Positions 1-5,698 of a DNA stretch of 8,867 bases are shown here, one piece after another (position 1 is the stretch's first letter; every line of letters starts with the position of its first letter). Under the pieces are notes generated by a model, which worked only from the letters and a program-made list of their open reading frames with translations, was not told where the DNA came from and searched no databases. Origin of the DNA: CAZAPZ01 sp964487285 (GTDB lineage Bacteria; Campylobacterota_A; Desulfurellia; JAADFJ01); NCBI GenBank assembly GCA_964487285.1, contig CAZAPZ010000068.1:1-8867 (forward strand), read 5' to 3'. Made by a program: the position numbers and the translations under genes.

Positions 1-218
1 AGATCGGAAAGAGAATCGTATTCAAAGCCAAAAATGCTTGTGGCTCCTACGAGGCGGGCAATTTTACCATCCAAATTATCAAAAACAACAGCTAAAACAA
101 TAGCTATGGCGGCTCCGTAAAAATCTCCTCTTGCAGATAGAATAATTGAATAAAAACCGACTAAAAGATTAGCTGATGTAAATAGATTTGGAAATAAATA
201 TACTGTCTTTCCTTTCAT
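1..218 (-). CDS. pssA: CDP-diacylglycerol--serine O-phosphatidyltransferase, N-terminal part (runs off the window)
   Basis: This membrane enzyme makes phosphatidylserine from CDP-diacylglycerol and L-serine, the step before Psd. Only the first 72 codons are in the window; the 3' part lies beyond base 1. Translation from ATG 218..216 begins MKGKTVYLFPNLFTSANLLV, the usual start of bacterial type II PssA, and leads into a hydrophobic first membrane segment (about residues 10-25). The CDP-alcohol phosphatidyltransferase signature D-G-x2-A-R-x8-G-x3-D-x3-D is complete at residues 50-72 (DGKIAR, then G, D and D at the expected spacings). The start is supported by an AGGTGAG Shine-Dalgarno sequence (224-230) inside the end of psd. 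The gene begins 6 bp after the psd stop, so the two are probably translationally coupled. Family assignment is firm; the C-terminus cannot be judged. Confidence 0.93.
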   Translation of the reverse strand, partial: MKGKTVYLFPNLFTSANLLVGFYSIILSARGDFYGAAIAIVLAVVFDNLDGKIARLVGATSIFGFEYDSLSD

Positions 219-224
219 TTCATC

Positions 225-899
225 TCACCTCATTTCACCTAACACCGTAACTCCAGATTTCACATTATCACCCTCTTTTACTCTAATTTCTGCCGATACA
301 GGAACGGATACTTCTAATCTTGACCCAAATTTTATCAGACCAAACGCCTCTCCCTTGTCAATTATGTCGCCTTGCTTAGCGTAGCATACAATGCGTCTTG
401 CAATTATGCCGGCTATCTGAGTAACAATTATATGCTTTTTTTCTTCCGTTTCCATGTATAATGTGTTACTTTCATTTAATAACGAGGCTCCTCTGTCATC
501 AGCCGGAAGAAATTTTCCCTTTTTGTATTTCACATTCTTTATAACAGCATCAACGGGACTTCTGTTTATGTGAACATTAAATATTGACATAAATATAGCA
601 ATTTTTCTACATTTCCCATCTTTAAAAAAATCTGATTTGCATTCTAATATATCCTGTACCTTTCCGTCTGCAGGCGATATTATTAGATTTTTACCGTTTG
701 GAGCTATTCTACTAGGATTTCTAAAAAAATAGAGGGAGAAAATACCAAATACTGCCAAAATAATTGCAAAAGCAGTCAAAACTATCCCACCGATAATAAA
801 TAAAAAGACTGATGCTATGGCTGCCGATATTGCAAAAAAAAAGCCAACATCAGCTATAGGTTTGTTTAATTCGGCTCTTTTGACCTTGTTATGAATCAA
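225..899 (-). CDS. psd: Phosphatidylserine decarboxylase proenzyme, short type
   Basis: The enzyme decarboxylates phosphatidylserine to phosphatidylethanolamine at the inner membrane, using a pyruvoyl group made by self-cleavage. The 224-residue length matches the short (about 210-225 aa) subfamily. Seen in the protein: two adjacent hydrophobic segments (about 18-38 and 40-58), FFRNP at 58-62, SPADGK at 75-80, and the conserved FNVHINRSP stretch (107-115, His110). The cleavage site F-G-S is at 191-193; cleavage between Gly192 and Ser193 would give a large beta chain and a small alpha chain of about 32 residues with pyruvoyl at its N-terminus. The start is TTG at 899..897: an in-frame TAA lies six codons upstream and no ATG or GTG occurs before the conserved region. 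The Shine-Dalgarno sequence is weak (AAAGAGA about 13 bp upstream). Next to pssA, it completes the PE branch. Function is firm; the exact start is less so. Confidence 0.94.
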   Translation of the reverse strand: MIHNKVKRAELNKPIADVGFFFAISAAIASVFLFIIGGIVLTAFAIILAVFGIFSLYFFRNPSRIAPNGKNLIISPADGKVQDILECKSDFFKDGKCRKIAIFMSIFNVHINRSPVDAVIKNVKYKKGKFLPADDRGASLLNESNTLYMETEEKKHIIVTQIAGIIARRIVCYAKQGDIIDKGEAFGLIKFGSRLEVSVPVSAEIRVKEGDNVKSGVTVLGEMR

Positions 900-977
900 G
901 CCTAATATTTCTCTTTATTCATTTTTGTCCACTTTCTCCTTTTGTCATCTTGAGCACTTTTCTCATATCTTGCAGCC

Positions 978-1002
978 AAGCGCAACATAAATTGCTGCGC
1001 TT
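978..1002. repeat. Short hairpin in the ilvC-psd spacer
   Basis: A perfect 7-bp inverted repeat, AAGCGCA (978-984) and TGCGCTT (996-1002), encloses an 11-base loop. It lies 21 bp past the ilvC stop in the direction of transcription. No run of T follows it on the minus strand, so it is not a classical intrinsic terminator. It could stabilise the 3' end of the ilvBNC message, act as a weak or factor-assisted terminator, or mean nothing. The rest of the 124-bp spacer (900-1023) holds no other clear signal. Confidence 0.4.
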
Positions 1003-1023
1003 CTATATTTTATTAAGAAAAGT

Positions 1024-2040
1024 TTAATTTTTACTCACATCAATTTTTTTATCTTTTTTAAGCCAAGGCATCATGCCTCTTAACTTTCTTCCTACTATCT
1101 CTAACGGATGAGTTTCGTCTTTTTTTATCAACGCTTTTAAAACTACTTTTCCAGTCTTATTCTCAAGCATCCATTCTTTAGCAAATCGGCCGCTTTGAAT
1201 TTCATCAAGGATAATTTTCATACTCTTTTTTGCTTCTTCGCCTATAATTCTCGGTCCCCTTGTTACATCGCCATATTTTGCAGTATTGGAAATAGAATAC
1301 CTCATTTCGCTTATACCGCCTTCGTACATAAGATCAACAATAAGTTTCAACTCATGGAAGCATTCAAAATATGCCATTTCAGGAGGATATCCGGCTTCGG
1401 TTAATGTTTCAAAGCCAGCTTTTACAAGAGCCGTTACGCCTCCGCATAGAACGGCTTGCTCACCGAATAGATCCGTCTCCGTTTCATCTCTAAACGTTGT
1501 AGCAATAATGCCTGCCCTTCCTCCGCCAATTGCAGATGCATAAGAGAGGGCAAGATTTTTTGTATTTCCTGTCGGATCCTGAGCTACGGCAATGAGCATA
1601 GGTACGCCTTCGCCATTTTTATATTCGTATCTTACGAGATGTCCAGGCCCTTTTGGAGCAATCATCATAATATTTATCCCTTTATCAGGAATTATCTGTC
1701 CGAAATGTATTGCAAACCCATGTGCAAATGCAATAGTATCTCCATCTTTCAAATTAGCTTCTATTGATTCTTTAAAAAGATCTCCCTGCAGTTCATCGGG
1801 TGTTAAAATCATAATTACATTAGCCCACTTTACAGCGTCCTCCGTTGTCATAACTTTTATGCCTGCCGACTCTGCCTTTGTCCATGATTTACTGTTTTTT
1901 CTCAAACCTACAACAACATTCACACCACTCTCTTTTAAGTTATTTGAATGGGCAAAACCTTGAGAACCATACCCTATTACAGCAACTTTTTTCGATCTGA
2001 TCAAATTTAGATCTGTATCTTTATCATAATATAACTCCAT
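1024..2040 (-). CDS. ilvC: Ketol-acid reductoisomerase (class I)
   Basis: It converts acetolactate or acetohydroxybutyrate to the dihydroxy acid by Mg-dependent isomerisation and NADPH reduction, the second common step of valine, leucine and isoleucine synthesis. The 338-residue length is that of short class I enzymes. The N-terminal Rossmann domain carries GYGSQG at 23-28. Arg47, Ser50 and Ser52 in the following loop are the kind of residues that bind the 2'-phosphate of NADPH. The C-terminal knotted domain carries the two-metal site: Asp190 and Glu194 in DETETDLFGE, then Glu226 and Glu230 in FECFHE, with Ser251 as the substrate-binding serine. APKGPGHLVR (128-137) is also typical. The ATG at 2040 has a strong GGAGG at 6 bp spacing. 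It begins 12 bp after ilvN and is clearly in the same operon. No defect seen. Confidence 0.98.
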   Translation of the reverse strand: MELYYDKDTDLNLIRSKKVAVIGYGSQGFAHSNNLKESGVNVVVGLRKNSKSWTKAESAGIKVMTTEDAVKWANVIMILTPDELQGDLFKESIEANLKDGDTIAFAHGFAIHFGQIIPDKGINIMMIAPKGPGHLVRYEYKNGEGVPMLIAVAQDPTGNTKNLALSYASAIGGGRAGIIATTFRDETETDLFGEQAVLCGGVTALVKAGFETLTEAGYPPEMAYFECFHELKLIVDLMYEGGISEMRYSISNTAKYGDVTRGPRIIGEEAKKSMKIILDEIQSGRFAKEWMLENKTGKVVLKALIKKDETHPLEIVGRKLRGMMPWLKKDKKIDVSKN

Positions 2041-2052
2041 TAAAAACCTCCG

Positions 2053-2538
2053 TTAATTTCTTTTTAATTCTCGTGTTAGTGCTACAACGCCTGTCCTTGC
2101 AATTTCTTTAACTCCTAAAGGTTTCAAGAGATTAATTATAGCGTTGATCTTGTTTGAATTACCCGTTGCAGCTATAGTATAACTATCTGGTGAAGAATCA
2201 ACTATATTCCCTCTGAATATATCCGCAATCCTCAGCACTTCCGCTCTACTATTGCCGTTCGTATGCATCTTAATCAATGCTGTTTCCCTTTCGATTGAAG
2301 GCTCATCATTAAGGTTGGTAACTTTAACACAGTTTATCATTCTATTCAACTGTTTTTCTATCTGTTCAACTATTTCTTTTGCACCTTCAACAACAATTGT
2401 CATTCTGCTAATACCCTCATCCTGTGTAGGTGCAACATTTAGACTTTCGATATTATATCCTCTTGCAGCAAAAAGATTTGCAACTCTGGAAAGGACACCA
2501 AATTCATTATTTACAAGTATAGATAATCTAATTCTCAT
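2053..2538 (-). CDS. ilvN: Acetolactate synthase small (regulatory) subunit
   Basis: This is the regulatory partner of IlvB: it stimulates the catalytic subunit and in most bacteria binds valine for feedback inhibition. The 161-residue length is normal for the short IlvN/IlvH type. The N-terminal ACT domain (about 1-75) is plain: MRIRLSILVNNEFGVLSRVA followed by the glycine-containing turn and SLNVAPTQD. The second half (about 80-158) is the ACT-like C-terminal domain that ends in GVVALTRE. ATG 2538 is preceded by AAGGAAG overlapping the end of ilvB, and the gene starts 11 bp after the ilvB stop. Valine sensitivity is known for the family and cannot be proved from the sequence alone. Confidence 0.97.
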   Translation of the reverse strand: MRIRLSILVNNEFGVLSRVANLFAARGYNIESLNVAPTQDEGISRMTIVVEGAKEIVEQIEKQLNRMINCVKVTNLNDEPSIERETALIKMHTNGNSRAEVLRIADIFRGNIVDSSPDSYTIAATGNSNKINAIINLLKPLGVKEIARTGVVALTRELKRN

Positions 2539-2549
2539 ACATCACTTCC

Positions 2550-4244
2550 TTATAACAGTATCATATGATCAATCGGAGCGCCTGAGGGTACCATCGGGCA
2601 AACATTCTCGAGCCTATCCACAGTCACATCAAGCAGATATGCCGAGTCAGAATTTACCATCGTTTTTAGCGCAGCGTCCAACTTATCAGGGCTTGATACT
2701 CTGCCTGCTTCTATACCATACGCCTGCGCAACTTTAACAAAATCAGGCTGAACCGACATATCGGTATGCGCATATCTGCTGTCGAAAAATAAGTTTTGCC
2801 ATTGCCTCACCATTCCTAAATAGCTATTATTTATTATCATAATCTTAAGCTTTAAGTGTTCCTGGACAACGGTGGCCAATTCCTGTATATTCATCTGAAA
2901 ACTTCCGTCTCCGTCTATATCTACAACAGTTCTATCCGGATATGCAACTTGAGCACCTATTGACGAAGGCAGTCCGAAACCCATTGTACCCAGGCCTCCT
3001 GACGTAATAAAACTTCTCGGTGTGGACAGTTTCATAAATTGAGGTACCCACATCTGATGTTGGCCTACGCCTACGGCAATAATAGGATTTTTGCCGCTTA
3101 GTATTTTTGAAAGATGACTGATGGCCTGCTGAGGTTTTATAACATCGCTTAATTCTTTATAAACAAGCCTGTGTTCGATCTTCCATTTCTTAATAAGACC
3201 TATCCACGCTTTTCGTTCACTTTTGTAAAAATCGGCGGACTTAGCTTTTTTATCTACAATCGATAGAAGCTGACCAAGTACGATTTTAACATCTCCAACA
3301 ATTGGGTATTCAGTCTTAACATTTTTTCCTATTGAAACAGGATCAACATCGATATGCGCAACCTTAGCGAGAGGTGCAAATTCATCAAGTTTTCCAGTAA
3401 TTCTATCATCAAAACGAGCACCGATAGCAAAAAGAAAGTCGCAATTCTGAATCGCCATATTTGCAGTGTATGTTCCATGCATACCTGCCATGCCAAGACA
3501 TAATTCACTATCCGGATCAAATGCTCCCTCTCCAAGAAGTGTTACAAATGCAGGAATTCTGAGTCTTTTGGCAAGCATGGCAACTTCCTTCGATGCATTT
3601 GAGCTTACAACTCCTCCCCCAATATAGAGGAGCGGTTTTTTAGCTTTTATAAGCTGACTAAACACCTTTTCTATCTGATGAGGATTGCCTCTTGTGGTAG
3701 GATTGTAGCCTGTAAGCCTCACATTTTCAGGATATTTAAATTCGGAATCACCTAATATTACATCTTTTGGAAGATCAACAAGTACCGGCCCTTGTTTACC
3801 TGTCTTAGCAATATAAAAAGCTTCTTTTATAGTTTGAGCAAGATCTTCTGCTCTTTTTACAAGAAAATTGTGCTTGGTACATGGACGCGAAATTCCAACA
3901 GTATCAGCTTCCTGAAATGCATCGTTTCCTATCAATGCAGTAGGTACTTGTCCTGTAAAAACTACAATAGGGATTGAATCCATAAAGGCTGTCGCTATAC
4001 CCGTTATGGCGTTTGTTGCACCCGGACCACTTGTCACGAGTGCCACCCCTACCCTGCCTGATGCACGAGCATAGCCATCTGCCTCATGAGCCGCACCTTG
4101 TTCATGTCGAGAGAGAACATAATGAATGGATTTTTCACCTGCAATGGCATCATCTATTGCCATTATGGCGCCACCGGGATATCCGAAGATAGTGTCAACG
4201 CCTTCCTGTTTCAAAGATTCAATGATAATATCATATCCCTTCAT
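2550..4244 (-). CDS. ilvB: Acetolactate synthase large (catalytic) subunit
   Basis: This ThDP-dependent enzyme condenses two pyruvates to acetolactate, or pyruvate and 2-oxobutyrate to acetohydroxybutyrate, the first common step of branched-chain amino acid synthesis. The 564-residue length is standard. The N-terminal pyrimidine-binding domain has GYPGG (21-25) and RHEQGA with the catalytic Glu48. The central FAD-binding domain has GARFDDR (275-281). The C-terminal ThDP-binding domain has GDGSF (445-449) and INNSYLGMVRQWQ (471-483), the ThDP/Mg motif followed by the AHAS-typical QW. The C-terminus with CPMVPSGAP is normal for biosynthetic AHAS rather than the catabolic AlsS form, and the following ilvN supports this. 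ATG 4244 has AGGAGG 11 bp upstream, a slightly long spacing; an in-frame ATT two codons earlier would be better placed but is an unlikely start. Confidence 0.98.
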   Translation of the reverse strand: MKGYDIIIESLKQEGVDTIFGYPGGAIMAIDDAIAGEKSIHYVLSRHEQGAAHEADGYARASGRVGVALVTSGPGATNAITGIATAFMDSIPIVVFTGQVPTALIGNDAFQEADTVGISRPCTKHNFLVKRAEDLAQTIKEAFYIAKTGKQGPVLVDLPKDVILGDSEFKYPENVRLTGYNPTTRGNPHQIEKVFSQLIKAKKPLLYIGGGVVSSNASKEVAMLAKRLRIPAFVTLLGEGAFDPDSELCLGMAGMHGTYTANMAIQNCDFLFAIGARFDDRITGKLDEFAPLAKVAHIDVDPVSIGKNVKTEYPIVGDVKIVLGQLLSIVDKKAKSADFYKSERKAWIGLIKKWKIEHRLVYKELSDVIKPQQAISHLSKILSGKNPIIAVGVGQHQMWVPQFMKLSTPRSFITSGGLGTMGFGLPSSIGAQVAYPDRTVVDIDGDGSFQMNIQELATVVQEHLKLKIMIINNSYLGMVRQWQNLFFDSRYAHTDMSVQPDFVKVAQAYGIEAGRVSSPDKLDAALKTMVNSDSAYLLDVTVDRLENVCPMVPSGAPIDHMILL

Positions 4245-4278
4245 TATAATGACTGCCTCCTAAAATATATGATATTTT

Positions 4279-4307
4279 ATTTTATATTATAAGTTAAAAG
4301 TTTTCAA
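4279..4307 (-). promoter_or_regulatory. Candidate sigma-70-type promoter of the ilvBNC operon
   Basis: On the minus strand TTGAAA (4307-4302) and TAAAAT (4284-4279) are separated by exactly 17 bp. An alternative -10, TATAAT, lies a few bases upstream within the same AT-rich tract. The site is about 35 bp before the ilvB ATG, in the only spacer over 100 bp on this side of hemW. No leader peptide rich in Ile, Leu or Val and no T-box-like structure is visible in the 102-bp spacer, so attenuation is not supported. AT richness makes chance matches easy. Confidence 0.45.
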
Positions 4308-4313
4308 GTGAAA

Positions 4314-4330
4314 ATTTTAATTCTTAAAAT
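4314..4330 (-). terminator. Weak AT-only hairpin after hemW
   Basis: A perfect 7-bp inverted repeat with a 3-base loop (ATTTTAA, GAA, TTAAAAT on the minus strand) lies 16 bp past the hemW stop and runs into a short TTT tract. It could be a weak terminator separating hemW from the ilv operon. The stem contains no G-C pair, so its stability is doubtful and the call is tentative. Confidence 0.25.
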
Positions 4331-4346
4331 CTCTAAATTGGTCTCA

Positions 4347-5507
4347 TTATAGCAAATCCGAAAATATCTCATCTGATATTAGTACGCCTTTTGGAAAAAT
4401 TAAGGAAATCCATTCACCTTGCATTGCAAGAAAACTATGTTTTACCCAAAAATTGATTTTCTTATCCAACTCTTCAAATTCTGCAATGTTTGAATATTTT
4501 AATCTGAAATTATGCCAATTTACTCCTTTTGATAATCTCAAATTCAAGATCAGTTCTTCTGTCATCCGCTCCGGCATGTTTAATATTTCACTATATTCAA
4601 CGGGTATTTCTGATTTTAAGAGTTTATCTTTATATTCCCTATATCTGTCTGTATTCTTGAATCTGCTGCCGTTAATATAGCTTGATGCCGATAATCCAAA
4701 ACCAAAATATTGTCCTTCCATCCAATAATTTGTATTATGCACCGATTCAAATCCCTGTTTTGCGAAGTTTGAGATTTCATAGCGGTAAAATTTGTTTGCT
4801 TCAAGAAAGTTTGCCGAATCTTGATAAATATCAGCTGATATATCATCGGCAGCAGATATAATCTTGCCTTTTTTGTTCCATAAACTGAAAAGCGTTCCTT
4901 TCCCGATAGATAAGCAGTACGTGGAAATATGCGTTATTGGAAGAGCGGCTGCTTTTTTTAAATTGGCATACATTCTTCCCGGCATCTGTGCTGCAAAGCC
5001 ATACATCAAATCTATTGATATATTCCTAAAACCGGAGTCATACGCATTTATAATCGACTGTTCAGCGGCAACGCCGTTATGTTTTCTACCAAGAAACTTG
5101 AGGTCGTTATCATCAAACGATTGCACACCGATACTAATTCTGTTTATTCCGGAATTATGAAATTCTTTGAGGCGAGATATGTCACAATCTAACGGATTTG
5201 CTTCCAAGGTCATTTCTGCTGATTTTTCAAACGAAAAAGACCGTTTTAATCTGCTCAAAATATTATTCATTTGATCACTATTTAATATAGATGGTGTTCC
5301 TCCGCCGAAATAGATAGATTTAACCGGTATCTTGTCATCTGCCATTCTTAAAGTGATCTCTTTCTTAATCAGTTTGAGATATTCAAGCAGTTTTGAGCTG
5401 CCTACAACAGAGATAAAATCACAATATGGGCATTTCGATCTGCAGAACGGAATATGAATATAAACGGCAGGCAGACTTTTGCCAAAATCATTTGGTAAAT
5501 TATCCAC
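4347..5507 (-). CDS. hemW: Radical SAM haem chaperone HemW (HemN-like family)
   Basis: HemW binds haem and a [4Fe-4S] cluster and is thought to deliver haem to respiratory proteins at the membrane; it is often mis-annotated as oxygen-independent coproporphyrinogen III oxidase. The 386-residue length fits. The radical SAM site is CRSKCPYCDF (Cys22, Cys26, Cys29), preceded by YIHIPF. The residue after the third cysteine is Asp, as in HemW, whereas true HemN has a fourth cysteine (CxxxCxxCxC). GGGTPS (68-73) is the SAM-binding glycine motif, and the C-terminal third is the HemN_C-like domain. The only standard start before the motif is GTG 5507..5505, because an in-frame TAG lies two codons upstream (5516..5514). 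No Shine-Dalgarno sequence is visible before it; instead the end of an inverted-repeat element lies 8 bp away. Family call is firm; the start and translation efficiency are uncertain. Confidence 0.92.
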   Translation of the reverse strand: MDNLPNDFGKSLPAVYIHIPFCRSKCPYCDFISVVGSSKLLEYLKLIKKEITLRMADDKIPVKSIYFGGGTPSILNSDQMNNILSRLKRSFSFEKSAEMTLEANPLDCDISRLKEFHNSGINRISIGVQSFDDNDLKFLGRKHNGVAAEQSIINAYDSGFRNISIDLMYGFAAQMPGRMYANLKKAAALPITHISTYCLSIGKGTLFSLWNKKGKIISAADDISADIYQDSANFLEANKFYRYEISNFAKQGFESVHNTNYWMEGQYFGFGLSASSYINGSRFKNTDRYREYKDKLLKSEIPVEYSEILNMPERMTEELILNLRLSKGVNWHNFRLKYSNIAEFEELDKKINFWVKHSFLAMQGEWISLIFPKGVLISDEIFSDLL

Positions 5508-5515
5508 AATGCACT

Positions 5516-5693
5516 ATGAGACCACTGCATGGTAAGTGCCTTCGCAAAAGCCGAAGAGCCTGCGAGATTTAAAAATTAAAACTTGAAGGGCTATATGCTT
5601 TGTTAAACTTCCTTGAATCAACCGGTTAGTTCTGCAGAAGTTTGCCTTGCCTATGATAAAGCTGGGAAAGTGCTTCTTGTGCAGTGGTCTCAT
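5516..5693. mobile_element. 178-bp MITE-like element or IS remnant with 14-bp terminal inverted repeats
   Basis: ATGAGACCACTGCA at 5516-5529 recurs as its exact reverse complement at 5680-5693. The similarity decays inward: of the next 17 positions 9 match, and 6 of the 8 mismatches are transitions, as expected for older transposon ends. The interior has no convincing ORF; the open stretches on either strand (about 60 codons on the minus strand) match nothing I recognise. It contains two perfect palindromes, AACCGGTT (5620-5627) and TTCTGCAGAA (5630-5639), and a small hairpin CTTCG/CGAAG near 5542-5558. It fills almost all of the 191-bp space between the RSH stop and the hemW start. I see no clear target-site duplication. 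Alternatives are a long-range RNA stem controlling hemW translation, or a lineage-specific intergenic repeat. Confidence 0.55.
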
Positions 5694-5698
5694 TATCT

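Noticed and set aside
1195..1963. Several plus-strand open frames opposite ilvC
   Set aside because: They are shadows of a conserved gene with no family resemblance of their own. The same holds for plus-strand frames opposite ilvN, ilvB, hemW, the RSH gene and rpoZ.
4245..4346. A leader-peptide attenuator or T-box controlling ilvB
   Set aside because: The spacer is only 102 bp, has no run of Ile, Leu or Val codons after a start, and has no competing GC-containing stems or T-box motif.
5508..5516. A target-site duplication flanking the inverted-repeat element
   Set aside because: The bases outside the two ends (AATGCACT and TATCTTCA) do not match. CTA against TTA at the very edges agrees in only two of three positions, which is not evidence.
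4339..5696. TGGTCTCATTAT occurs at 4339-4350 and again at 5685-5696, bracketing hemW, which suggests hemW may be carried as a unit between element ends
   Set aside because: A 12-base match is expected by chance in a window of this size, and the copy at 4339 lacks the rest of the 14-bp terminal repeat.
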